DNA from: Clostridia bacterium
GTDB lineage: Bacteria > Bacillota > Clostridia > Christensenellales > Aristaeellaceae
Length of the DNA: 59,546 nt
Direction of reading: 5' to 3'
Assembly (NCBI GenBank): GCA_017460395.1
Contig: JAFUBA010000177.1
Span: 1-59,546, forward strand
Made by a program: the position numbers and the translations under genes. Shown piece after piece: positions 40,107-48,669 of this stretch. The notes beneath the pieces are model-generated. The model was not told where the DNA came from. It worked only from the letters and a program-made list of their open reading frames with translations, and made no database searches. The number at the start of each line of letters is the position of its first letter. Within the stretch, counting starts at the first letter, position 1.

Positions 40107-41528
40107 ATGTGGATCTGCAGAGAGCGGGAAATGGCTTCCCTGAACAAATTGTACAGTTCAGGCAAGTTTGAATTTGTCGTTCTGTACGGCCGCCGCCGCG
40201 TTGGGACAACTGCGCTGATCAACCATTTCATCGAGGGCAAGCCCGCCATATATTTCATGGGTTTCGAGAGCAATGCCAAGCAGAACCTGGAGAACTTCAG
40301 TAAAAGCATCGCTGAGTATGCCGGCGGATATGAGGGAGATATGTCGTTCCCCTCTTTTCAGGCCGCCCTGGAGGTGGTATTCAGACTGTCTGAGAAAGAC
40401 CGCCTGATCCTGGCAATCGACGAATATCCTTCTGTGGCCCGGGTCTCCAAGAGCCTTGCCTCCACTTTACAGCTGTTGATCGACAAGTATCAGGATCGCT
40501 CCAAAATGATGCTGATCCTGTGCGGATCTTCCATGTCCTACATGGAAGATCATGTACTGGCTTACAAAGCACCTTTATATGGAAGGAGTACAGCACAGAT
40601 CAGGCTGTTGCCCTTCGAATTTGCGGAGGCCTGCAGTTTCTTTCATAGCTTCTCCGCCGAGGACAAGGCTCTGGCATACGGGATCGTGGGCGGCACGCCG
40701 AAATACCTGCTGCAGATAAGTGACAGACTCAGCATCGAGGAGAATATCAAAAACACTTTTCTGGATACCAATTCCTCCCTCTATGAGGAGCCTATGAATC
40801 TTTTGAAGCAGGAGGTTCGGGAGCCGGCCATCTACACTGCCATCATCACCGCGATTGCCACCGGTTCGTCCCGCATGTCGGAGATTTCCACGAAGGTTGG
40901 CGAGGAGACGAGCGTCTGCTCCACGTATCTGAATCACCTGATCACGCTGGGCATTGTGCAAAAGGAACTGCCTTACGGGGAGAAAGCGTCAAAAAAAGCG
41001 ATCTATTTGATCGACGATAACATGTTCCGCTTCTGGTACCGGTTTGTGCCTGAGAATGCTTCTCTGATCTCCCGCGGCGCATCTGATCTGGTGTATCAGC
41101 GCATCGAACCGTATCTTTCCGATTATATGGGCAAGGTGTTTGAGGAGATCTGCAGGCAATATCTCTGGAAGCTTCTGCTGAGCGGTGAGTCCCCTGTGGA
41201 GTTTACCTCCCTGGGCCGCTGGTGGGGCAACGATCCCACTCATAAACGCCAGGCGGAAATCGACATCATGGGTGAAAAAGATCAATACACCGCCCTGTTT
41301 GGTGAGTGCAAATGGACGAACGAAAAGGTCGATCTGGGCGTGCTGGACACGCTGAAAGAACGCAGCAGTCTTTTCGCCTATCAGAAAAAGCATTTCTTCC
41401 TGTTTTCCAAGTCCGGCTTTACAAAGGGATGCGCTGCAAAGGCGAGAGAATTGGGCAATGTTTCGCTGATCACATATTCGGACATTTTGAGTACTTTTTC
41501 ATGCGGCGCTGACACGTTGCACGCGTAA
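40107..41528 (+). CDS. Archaeal-type ATPase with nuclease domain; Walker A lysine replaced
   Basis: 473 residues, paralogue of 28715-30112. Layout is the same: start MWICREREMASLNKLY, P-loop GRRRVGTTALI, Walker B LILAIDEYPS, sensor MLILCGSSMSYM, winged helix, and PD-(D/E)XK-like core QAEIDIMGEKD...LFGECKW (about 385-412). The invariant P-loop Lys is Thr34 (codon ACA, 40206-40208), where the paralogue has Lys34; one A-to-C change explains it. ATP hydrolysis would be expected to fail, while the nuclease residues Asp, Glu and Lys are intact. GGAGG lies 9 nt before the ATG. Confidence 0.85.
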   Translation: MWICREREMASLNKLYSSGKFEFVVLYGRRRVGTTALINHFIEGKPAIYFMGFESNAKQNLENFSKSIAEYAGGYEGDMSFPSFQAALEVVFRLSEKDRLILAIDEYPSVARVSKSLASTLQLLIDKYQDRSKMMLILCGSSMSYMEDHVLAYKAPLYGRSTAQIRLLPFEFAEACSFFHSFSAEDKALAYGIVGGTPKYLLQISDRLSIEENIKNTFLDTNSSLYEEPMNLLKQEVREPAIYTAIITAIATGSSRMSEISTKVGEETSVCSTYLNHLITLGIVQKELPYGEKASKKAIYLIDDNMFRFWYRFVPENASLISRGASDLVYQRIEPYLSDYMGKVFEEICRQYLWKLLLSGESPVEFTSLGRWWGNDPTHKRQAEIDIMGEKDQYTALFGECKWTNEKVDLGVLDTLKERSSLFAYQKKHFFLFSKSGFTKGCAAKARELGNVSLITYSDILSTFSCGADTLHA

Positions 41529-41829
41529 AACAGGCCTTATATTCTGCCTGCATATCTGGCAGAATGGGATGCACCGGAATGATCCGGTGATCTATGTGAG
41601 ACCTCAGGGGATAGACTATTTTTAACGAAATCTCTCCATTTTTTCCATTGCATGAGAAGAGCTTTTTGTGGTACATTTCCGCTGTTCGATTTTCCGAACA
41701 GTACAACTTCATAAGCAATTGAGATTGCTCCCACCCCGGGAAACGACGAAACATGCAGCACAATGGTGCGTAAGTCTGATGACGGTGCTATTGCTTCATG
41801 ACAGTCATTTTATCGGAGGTGGGTTTTCT
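41529..41829. other. Intergenic region with two hairpins
   Basis: ATTCTGCC (41541-41548) with GGCAGAAT (41558-41565), and CACCGG (41572-41577) with CCGGTG (41584-41589), lie after the ATPase stop and may end its transcript, though T-tracts are poor. TTTTTAACG... near 41620 and the following 200 bp probably hold the MATE gene promoter; I could not fix it. Confidence 0.45.
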
Positions 41830-43863
41830 ATGTCTGAACAGAACAATTACCTTGGGCAAGAACGCATCTGGGTGCTGCTCCGAAAGTTCTCTGTCCCCTG
41901 TATTCTCTCCATGGTCATCGGTGCACTGTACAACATTGTCGATCAACTGTTCATTGGCAACAGCCGCCTGGGATATCTTGGCAATGCTGCCACATCCATC
42001 GTGTACCCGATCACCATCATCGTGCTGGCCTTCGGTCTTATGTGGGGCGACGGCTGTGCTACGTACCTGAGTATTTGTCAGGGAAAGAAGGATACATCCC
42101 GTATCCACAAAGCAATTGGCGGATGTATTACCTGTTCTGTGGCAGTTGGCGTGGTCGTTGTCATTCTTTGCGCCTTGTTTGCCGACGGTATACTTGGAGC
42201 TTTTGGAGCATCTGGTGAAACGCTTGCATATGCCAAGGAATACCTGTATGTACTTCTGTTTGGCATACCGTTCTATCTGGTCGCAACCATGCTGGTCAGT
42301 GTGGTACGTGCTGACGGCAATCCCAGGTATTCCATGATCGCCACCTGCACGGGCTGTATTGTCAATATCATCCTGGATCCGGTGTTCATATACGCCTTTG
42401 ATATGGGCATGACCGGTGCTGCTCTGGCCACAGTGATCGGGCAGATGAGCTGCTTCATTTTCATGATGGTTTATATTCCCCGGTATCAGACCTTCCGCCT
42501 GAATCGAAGGGCGCTGATCCCGGATATGAGGGAAGTGCGTATCGCTTCCCAATATGGCATATCCTCCTTCCTGACGAATATTTCGACTGTGACGCTGTCT
42601 ATCGTGACAAACATTCTCCTGGCCCGGTACGGCATGAGCAGCGCCTATGGCGCGGACATTCCCATTGCCGTCATCGGCATTGTCTTTAAGGTGTTCGGCA
42701 TCATCATCTCCATTGCCGTCGGCATCGCCGTGGGCGGCCAGCCCATCCTCGGATACAACTTCGGTGCCGGGAACATGGATCGCGTGAAGGAAACCTTCCG
42801 CAAGATCATGCTGTGCAACCTGATTGTGGGCATCATCGCGACGCTGCTGGTGGAAGGCATACCGCATATCATCATCAGCTGGTTTGGGGAAGGGAGCGAA
42901 TTGTATATCCACTATGCGGTGCTCGCTTTCCGTATTTATCTGGGTCTGATCCTGTTCACCTGCGTTACGAAGGCTACGGCAATTTTCTTTCAGTCCCTGG
43001 GCAAGCCCATCACGGCGATTGCAGTTGCGCTTTCCCGTGACATTGTGTTTCTGATCCCCGGTCTGTTCCTGTTTGCGGCCCTGGGCGGTGCGGAAAAAGG
43101 CATTGAAACCCTGCTTTGGGCGGCTCCTGTATCGGACGTGCTGTCGATTGTTCTGTGCGCCATTCTACTGGCTGTGTTTTTCAGAAAGGATGCTGTCGGG
43201 GACACAGCGCAAACTGCGCCTGATGCAGGAACGCGCAGAAGGCCTGTGGCGCAGGGCACTTCTTTTGTGGTCTGTATTGGCCGCAATTATGGTGCAGGCG
43301 GTCGATCGGTTGGCAGGCTGGTGGCTGAAAAGTTGGGCATTGCGTACTATGACTCTGAACTGCTGGAAGAAGCGGCCAGGAATTCCGGATTGAGCCGCAA
43401 ATACCTGGAAAGCCGGGACGAGAAAACAGTGATCCTTGCCCCGCTTTATCAGAGTGTAGGGTTTGGCACGGAGGCATATAAGCCTCTGGAACAGAAGGCA
43501 GCCGAAGCTCAGCGGGAGATCATCGAGAAGATCGCCTCCGAAGGCCCCTGCGTGATTGTCGGCCGCCGGGCCGACCAGGTGCTGAGAGACAGAACGAAGG
43601 TGCTTTCCGTCTTTGTCTGCGGCTCGGAAGAAAAACGGATTCATCGCGTCATGCAGCGGGAAAGGCTGACGGAAAAGGATGCCCGGCAGAAAATCGCCAA
43701 AGCAGATCGGGAACGCGCCATGTATTACAATCAGTCTGCACCGTCCAAATGGGGTCAACCCGCGAGCTATGATCTTTGCATCAACACAGATCAGATGTCC
43801 CCGGAAGAGACAGCCGAAATGATCATGCATGCTGTCAAGGTACATCAAGCATTTCAGCAGTAA
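41830..43863 (+). CDS. MATE-family efflux transporter fused to a cytidylate-kinase-like domain
   Basis: 677 residues from ATG 41830 (GGAGGTGGG upstream). Residues 1-455 form a 12-helix MATE transporter (GALYNIVDQLFIGN, ADGNPRYSM, GGQPILGYNFGAGN). After a 25-residue linker, residues about 477-675 form a kinase-like domain of the cytidylate kinase-2 type: FVVCIGRNYGAGGRSVGRLVAEKLGIAYYDSELLEEAA, CVIVGRRADQVLRD, RIHRVMQRERLTEKDARQKIAKADRERAMYYN. In many clostridia these are separate neighbouring genes. Substrates of both halves are unknown. Confidence 0.9.
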   Translation: MSEQNNYLGQERIWVLLRKFSVPCILSMVIGALYNIVDQLFIGNSRLGYLGNAATSIVYPITIIVLAFGLMWGDGCATYLSICQGKKDTSRIHKAIGGCITCSVAVGVVVVILCALFADGILGAFGASGETLAYAKEYLYVLLFGIPFYLVATMLVSVVRADGNPRYSMIATCTGCIVNIILDPVFIYAFDMGMTGAALATVIGQMSCFIFMMVYIPRYQTFRLNRRALIPDMREVRIASQYGISSFLTNISTVTLSIVTNILLARYGMSSAYGADIPIAVIGIVFKVFGIIISIAVGIAVGGQPILGYNFGAGNMDRVKETFRKIMLCNLIVGIIATLLVEGIPHIIISWFGEGSELYIHYAVLAFRIYLGLILFTCVTKATAIFFQSLGKPITAIAVALSRDIVFLIPGLFLFAALGGAEKGIETLLWAAPVSDVLSIVLCAILLAVFFRKDAVGDTAQTAPDAGTRRRPVAQGTSFVVCIGRNYGAGGRSVGRLVAEKLGIAYYDSELLEEAARNSGLSRKYLESRDEKTVILAPLYQSVGFGTEAYKPLEQKAAEAQREIIEKIASEGPCVIVGRRADQVLRDRTKVLSVFVCGSEEKRIHRVMQRERLTEKDARQKIAKADRERAMYYNQSAPSKWGQPASYDLCINTDQMSPEETAEMIMHAVKVHQAFQQ

Positions 43864-43876
43864 GTGAAAACTGTTC

Positions 43877-43905
43877 AGCGCCGCACTACGCGGCGCTTTC
43901 TTTTT
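43877..43905 (+). terminator. Terminator of the MATE-kinase gene
   Basis: AGCGCCGC (43877-43884) and GCGGCGCT (43890-43897), loop ACTAC, then TTCTTTTTG. Confidence 0.88.
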
Positions 43906-44239
43906 GTGTCTCCGGGGGAGACGGCCCAGGATCCGTGTCTGTCCCGAGGGCGGCCACGGCACCCTGACGTCGCTGTCGGGGGAGGTGAGGGAAACACGGA
44001 AGAGTGAATCGTGCTGCCACCATCAGATCATTGACGGTGGAAAGTGGCAATGCTATGATGGTTAGGACTCTCTAACAATGCCTTTCGGGGGAAGAGAGGC
44101 GCTGCACGGCGGCAGCACAGGCAGTTGATGGAAAAGGCAGACGGACCAGAAATGAGCCATCAGGAACTGCAAAGGGCAGTGGAGGCCACGCCGAACACGA
44201 TGATCAGAAGGGCCGAAAAAGGAAAGAAAGGACAGGCCT
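43906..44239. other. Intergenic region upstream of the esterase gene
   Basis: No gene supported. A short frame ending inside the esterase start (MSHQELQRAVEATPNTMIRRAEKGKKG) might be a relic of a winged-helix protein but is too short to call. GTTAGGACTCTCTAAC near 44060 is a small palindrome. Confidence 0.4.
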
Positions 44240-45148
44240 ATGAGCTTTAGTGCAAAAGCCGCAGTCTCACTGATGCGATTTGCCATGAGACTGGGACTGT
44301 TTCCCAAGATGGGAGATCTTGAGAGCGAACTATTGAAGGCCAAAGACTATAACAGAAAGCATGCATATAAGGAGCCTTCCGATCATAAGGCGCTGTACAG
44401 CACAGAGCATGTTGCAGGCTATCCCGTGCTGATGATCAAACAGCGCGGGGCGTCTCATCAAAAAGCGATCCTCTTTTTGCACGGGGGCGGCGACAGGGAT
44501 GCCTGGAAACCGGAGGTGTCTTTTGCGCGAAATTACGGGAAGCTGACCGATGCGGATGTCATTTACCCCATCTATCCGCCATTTACGGAGATGCCGGTGG
44601 TGGATACGGCAGATCTCATCTATGAAGTTTACAAGTCCGCTGCCCAGGAATATGGCGCCCGGAACATGGCTGTGATCGGTGGCTCCTATGGCGGGTTTCT
44701 TGCCATGCAGCTTCTGACATGGATCAATCGCAATGGAAACAAGGTCGATATGCCGGCACTCCTCCTGATGAATTCCCCCTTTGCGATTCCGGAGACGGCG
44801 GAAGAGTGGGCACTGGCTGAGAAGCTGGGAAAGAATGACCCGATGGTCCCGGAAGGTGGTATCAGGTTCATGATGGAAGGCGTCATGCAGGCCGATCCGC
44901 AGACGCCGGAGTATGCCCTGTATCCCGACAAGATGGACTTTCGCCATGCCCCGGAGACGTATGTCTTTTATGCGGAGGAATCCTGTGCATGTGTTGCATA
45001 TGCGATAGAGAAGGCGTTTGCCCGCGACGGCGCTGTGCTCCACATGCACAGGGAACCGGGCATGATGCACTGTTACGCCTGCGCTCCGGTATTTCCGGAG
45101 AGCAAAAGGGATTACCAGAAGCAGATTGAGCTGCTCAAGAGGATCTGA
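44240..45148 (+). CDS. Alpha/beta-hydrolase of the hormone-sensitive-lipase type
   Basis: 302 residues. The oxyanion-hole motif ILFLHGGGD (about residue 78), nucleophile elbow VIGGSYGGFLAMQ (Ser about 150) and C-terminal His in GMMHCYACAP are present, with Asp/Glu before it. No signal peptide; the N-terminal helix (residues 1-25) is amphipathic. Probably a cytoplasmic carboxylesterase acting on short acyl or acetyl esters, perhaps acetylated sugars; the substrate is inferred from the class. It begins a run of same-strand genes to 50683. Confidence 0.85.
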   Translation: MSFSAKAAVSLMRFAMRLGLFPKMGDLESELLKAKDYNRKHAYKEPSDHKALYSTEHVAGYPVLMIKQRGASHQKAILFLHGGGDRDAWKPEVSFARNYGKLTDADVIYPIYPPFTEMPVVDTADLIYEVYKSAAQEYGARNMAVIGGSYGGFLAMQLLTWINRNGNKVDMPALLLMNSPFAIPETAEEWALAEKLGKNDPMVPEGGIRFMMEGVMQADPQTPEYALYPDKMDFRHAPETYVFYAEESCACVAYAIEKAFARDGAVLHMHREPGMMHCYACAPVFPESKRDYQKQIELLKRI

Positions 45149-45183
45149 CGGTCAGCTCAATCAGATTCAGAAAGGGAATACAC

Positions 45184-45675
45184 ATGCTTGCGATAAAACT
45201 GATTGCGGAGGGTCTCGTACTGGGTTTTATTCTGTTTCTCATCTGTGCCATCGGCATTCGGAACGGCGCGGTCGGCATGGTCCATCTCTATGATCCAAAG
45301 GTGCAGGAGCGCGTTGTCCGCCTCAAGCTGACGACGAAAGAGTTAATCCGGAAACGGAGCCTGCTCTTCAGAATTTTCTGCATTTCAGGGTATCTGATCT
45401 ATGTGCTGGTCTGTGTCTATGCCGTGAACGGTGCAAGGGGCTTCCTTCAGGGCTTCTGGCAGTCTTTTGTGATCCTGTCCATCATGAACCTGATTGACCG
45501 ATTCCTGATCGATGGGTACTGGGTAGGACACACCGATGCCTGGATCATCCCCGGTACGGAGGATCTGAGGCCGTACATCAGCACGAAAGACAAGCAGAAG
45601 AAATGGGTCATGGGAACTGCTGGCATGGCGGTCATCTCCGCTGTGCTCTCCGGCATCATGACGCTGATCCTGTGA
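45184..45675 (+). CDS. Small polytopic membrane protein, paralogue A
   Basis: 163 residues with four predicted helices (about 5-25, 55-75, 85-105, 138-160). A conserved block NGARGFLQGFWQSFVILSIMNLIDRFLIDGYWVGHTDAWIIPGTEDLRPYI is shared with the next gene. No named family recognised; related clostridial proteins with D-x-x-IDGxWW and IPGTE motifs exist to my memory. Located 36 nt after the esterase, likely co-transcribed. Confidence 0.78.
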   Translation: MLAIKLIAEGLVLGFILFLICAIGIRNGAVGMVHLYDPKVQERVVRLKLTTKELIRKRSLLFRIFCISGYLIYVLVCVYAVNGARGFLQGFWQSFVILSIMNLIDRFLIDGYWVGHTDAWIIPGTEDLRPYISTKDKQKKWVMGTAGMAVISAVLSGIMTLIL

Positions 45676-45867
45676 GGAGAAATCGCAGGTCCGGTGCCGG
45701 AAGACATCCCGGATAAGGCAATCGTTCAACAGCCGCCATGCCAGATGAGGAAGCTGTTCGGTGGCGTCGCGCCGACAGGGCATTCCCTGATGCAGATCAT
45801 GTGCCTCGTCCGGGTGCGGGCTTGCACATATATTGAAAGGAAACGAAACAGCAGGAGGAAGATGGTT

Positions 45868-46353
45868 ATGACCTTGATTCTGGAATGTATCGTCATCTGT
45901 TTTATTCTGCTTCTGCCCTGTGTGGTCGCCATCGCCAACGGCATCCATCATGCGGCGTTTCTGTTTGAGCAGGATGTTCAGGAACGTGTGGTGCAGATGG
46001 GTCTGATCACGAAAGAAAAGATCAGCAGAAACAAGAAGATCTTCAAAGTATCCACAATGACAGTCATGATCGCCTTCGTGCTCTGGGCGGTCTATGGCAT
46101 CAATGGAGCCCGTGGATTCTGGCAGCCCTTCTGGCAGATCTACACGCTTGCCATGGCCGAGGGCCTGTTTGACCGTTTCTTCATTGATGCGTACTGGGTA
46201 GGGCATACCAAAGCCTGGACGATCCCCGGCACGGAGGACCTGAAGCCATATATCCCAAAGAAAACGCTGATCGTGAAATGGCTGATCGTCATCATTGGAA
46301 ATCCCATCATTGCAGCGGTGTTGTCGGGTGTGATGCTGCTGATTCTGCGGTAA
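45868..46353 (+). CDS. Small polytopic membrane protein, paralogue B
   Basis: 161 residues from ATG 45868 (AGGAGG 9 nt upstream; ATG 45862 possible). Same four-helix plan as the upstream gene, including QERVVQMGLITKEKI, NGARGFWQPFWQ, DRFFIDAYWVGHTKAWTIPGTEDLKPYI. Tandem duplication is evident. The 190-nt gap between the two holds no recognised signal. Confidence 0.78.
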   Translation: MTLILECIVICFILLLPCVVAIANGIHHAAFLFEQDVQERVVQMGLITKEKISRNKKIFKVSTMTVMIAFVLWAVYGINGARGFWQPFWQIYTLAMAEGLFDRFFIDAYWVGHTKAWTIPGTEDLKPYIPKKTLIVKWLIVIIGNPIIAAVLSGVMLLILR

Positions 46354-46367
46354 AGGACGGAGTACAT

Positions 46368-47045
46368 ATGAAGAAATATCAGAAATACTGGCTTTGCGGC
46401 ATCATCGGTGCCGTCTGCTTCGGGATCGGCGACTGGCTCCTGGGCTATGTCGATCCCGGTATCGTGAGTGAGTCCCTGTCCGTAATCAAATCCGGGCACG
46501 GCGAAGGCTATGACCTCATCAAAATCACCATCACGCTGCTTCTTGGCGCGATCGGTGTACCGTTTCTCATGCTGGGAAGCGTGAAAATGGCCGATCTCGT
46601 CTCAGATGACAGGAAAAAGAAGGCGTTCCGCTTCTGGATGGCGCTGCTTCCGGTCGGCTGGCTGATCATTCATTTTACTGTCTCTTTCTCCATCTGTGTG
46701 TATGCCTGGGGTGTGCAGCATGGAATGGGTGAAATGGCAGAGCAACTGGCCGCGGACATCCAGCATATGCTGCGGCCCGCCCAGGTGGTTTCCTATCTCT
46801 TTGCAGGTATTCCGCTCGTGCTTCTGATCGTCTATGTCCTGCGCGGGAAAACGTCGCTGAAGACACGGTCACAGCTGTTTACGCCGGTTCTGTGGATGGC
46901 GCTTCTGGCCGGTGTGAAGTTCTTTCTGCCTGCGACACCGCTCTCAAACGGCATCGATACCTTCTGTATGAATGCAGGACTCATCATATGGTTCGGCTAT
47001 CTGCTGACCGTGAAGGCAGAACCGATACCGAGGAGACAGAAATGA
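46368..47045 (+). CDS. Seven-helix membrane protein of DUF6796 type, copy 1
   Basis: 225 residues, about six to seven hydrophobic helices. The first contains GIIGAVCFGIGDWLLGYVDPG and the second GAIGVPFLMLGSVKMADLV, features I associate with DUF6796-like proteins. It resembles the gene at 47935-48636 in helix pattern and the GDWLLG/GDYCMG signature. It overlaps the methyltransferase gene by 4 nt (ATGA). Function unknown. Confidence 0.7.
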   Translation: MKKYQKYWLCGIIGAVCFGIGDWLLGYVDPGIVSESLSVIKSGHGEGYDLIKITITLLLGAIGVPFLMLGSVKMADLVSDDRKKKAFRFWMALLPVGWLIIHFTVSFSICVYAWGVQHGMGEMAEQLAADIQHMLRPAQVVSYLFAGIPLVLLIVYVLRGKTSLKTRSQLFTPVLWMALLAGVKFFLPATPLSNGIDTFCMNAGLIIWFGYLLTVKAEPIPRRQK

Positions 47046-47878
47046 AAAGGTTTCAGGTTGAAGAAGGGACTGTACAGGAAACACTGATGATGCCGCTATA
47101 CGGCAGAGTCTATTGCGAGGAGCATTTTCCAAAGACGTTTCCAAACAAGCCGGCAAAGGAGATTGCTGCAAAGGTTGACTACGATTTCAGGAAGGTCAAC
47201 AGCTCGGAGCTGAACATGGTGACATGGGCACTGCGGGCGCGCATGCTGCAGGATGCGGCAAAGGACTATCTTACAGAGCACCCGAGAGCCACGATCATCA
47301 ACCTCGGCTGCGGACTGGATCTGTCCTTTGGAGAAATCGACAACGGAGCGTGCCGCCTGATCAACATGGATCTTCCCGATGTGATCGAAGCCAGGGAACG
47401 GATCGTGAACTGCCAGGCGCGCGAGATGAACCTTGCAGCTGACCTGATGGATTTCTCATGGATGAAACGAATTCAGGAGGGGCCATATGGCGTGAATGTC
47501 AGCGATGGTGTTTTCGTGATCTGCGGCGGGGTACTGATGTATTTTCACACCGAACAGATGAAGCGCTTTTTCCTCGCGCTTGCGGAGGCATTCCCCGGCG
47601 GCGGGATCTGCTTTGACGGAGAAAATCAGCGCGGCCTGAAAAAATCAAACAGGATCGTAGAAAAAACAGGCAACGGTTCCAGGATCTATTTTCCGATTGA
47701 GGATTCGCGGGCCCTGTTTTCTTCCTGGGGCGACTGTTTCCAAAATGTGAAGGAACGTCCGCTTCCGGCATACCTCAGAAACAGCCGCGAGGTTCCCCTC
47801 AAATGGAAGCTCATTCTGTCCATGGGCATGCGGCTTGGGATCGTGAAGATCATTGACGTTTCATTTCGGAATGGATGA
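47042..47878 (+). CDS. Leucine-carboxyl-methyltransferase-family SAM enzyme
   Basis: 278 residues. The LCM family pattern is visible: ETLMMPLYGRVYCEEHFP, AKVDYDFRKVNSSELNMVTWALRARMLQDAA, SAM-binding motif ATIINLGCGLDLSF (about 85-98), NMDLPDVIEARERI and VFVICGGVLMYFHTEQMKRFF. Such enzymes methylate carboxyl groups or small molecules; in secondary-metabolite clusters they act on polyketides. It is coupled to the upstream membrane gene and lies between two related polytopic genes. Substrate unknown. Confidence 0.83.
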   Translation: MKRFQVEEGTVQETLMMPLYGRVYCEEHFPKTFPNKPAKEIAAKVDYDFRKVNSSELNMVTWALRARMLQDAAKDYLTEHPRATIINLGCGLDLSFGEIDNGACRLINMDLPDVIEARERIVNCQAREMNLAADLMDFSWMKRIQEGPYGVNVSDGVFVICGGVLMYFHTEQMKRFFLALAEAFPGGGICFDGENQRGLKKSNRIVEKTGNGSRIYFPIEDSRALFSSWGDCFQNVKERPLPAYLRNSREVPLKWKLILSMGMRLGIVKIIDVSFRNG

Positions 47879-47934
47879 CGCTCCGTGCGTTTGATCATGA
47901 ATCAATCTGAAAAACAAAGAACGGAGATAAGAAC

Positions 47935-48636
47935 ATGACAGCTGAAGCGCGCGGGAAGATATCGAAACGAATGCTGTGGATCATCCCTGGCATCATCCTG
48001 GCCATCATCGGTGACTACTGCATGGGCATCGAGCCAAAAGACAGCACGGCGGTTTCCTCCATGATCTCGTCCGGATGGCTCACGATTGCGGACTGGCGGA
48101 TTGCACTTTCCAATATCGGCGGCATGGTCGGAACGGTTCTATATACGATTGCGGCCCTGAACTTTATCGAATATCTGAAGGACAAACTGTCCCGGTGCAC
48201 GGATCCATGGGACCGGCGGCTTCTGAAGCTCTATATTGGGGGCTTGCTGTGGGGCTGCATGGTGTTCATCTATTTCCATCTGGCCTGCGGGACGCTGATA
48301 CACAACTACAATGTGATCTATGAAGCTGCGCAGGGTGATACACAGAGAGCTGTCCAGGCGTGGAACCGCTCGTATGCGGTACAGGCAGTCCCGTACTGGG
48401 TATCGTTTTTCGTGCTTGGCATCACCGTCTCAGGCGGATGGATCGCGCTGATCCTGAAGGGCGTACTGCCGCTGAAAAAAACTTGGGCGCTGGCAGCACC
48501 GCTTGTGATCGCAGGGATTGGATTTTTGCTGGAGATGATTCTTCCACTGCCCTTCAACGGCTTTTCATCGGGCTTTGAGAGCTTTGGCTGGATCGTGATG
48601 TTCCTCGGGGGCATACAGGCCGTAAAAAGGGGATAG
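47935..48636 (+). CDS. Polytopic membrane protein of DUF6796 type, copy 2
   Basis: 233 residues with seven hydrophobic helices. IPGIILAIIGDYCMGIEPKDS at the N-terminus resembles the GIGDWLLGYVDPG of copy 1; later helices contain GGLLWGCMVFIYFHLACGTLIHNYNVIYEAA. It starts 56 nt after the methyltransferase with GGAG upstream. Function unknown. Confidence 0.72.
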   Translation: MTAEARGKISKRMLWIIPGIILAIIGDYCMGIEPKDSTAVSSMISSGWLTIADWRIALSNIGGMVGTVLYTIAALNFIEYLKDKLSRCTDPWDRRLLKLYIGGLLWGCMVFIYFHLACGTLIHNYNVIYEAAQGDTQRAVQAWNRSYAVQAVPYWVSFFVLGITVSGGWIALILKGVLPLKKTWALAAPLVIAGIGFLLEMILPLPFNGFSSGFESFGWIVMFLGGIQAVKRG

Positions 48637-48669
48637 GGAAAGAAAGCAGGAAGGCAGGAGAAAACATAC

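Noticed and set aside
44150-44240. Short frame MSHQELQRAVEATPNTM... before the esterase
   Set aside because: Thirty codons without ribosome-binding site; could be chance overlap with the esterase leader.
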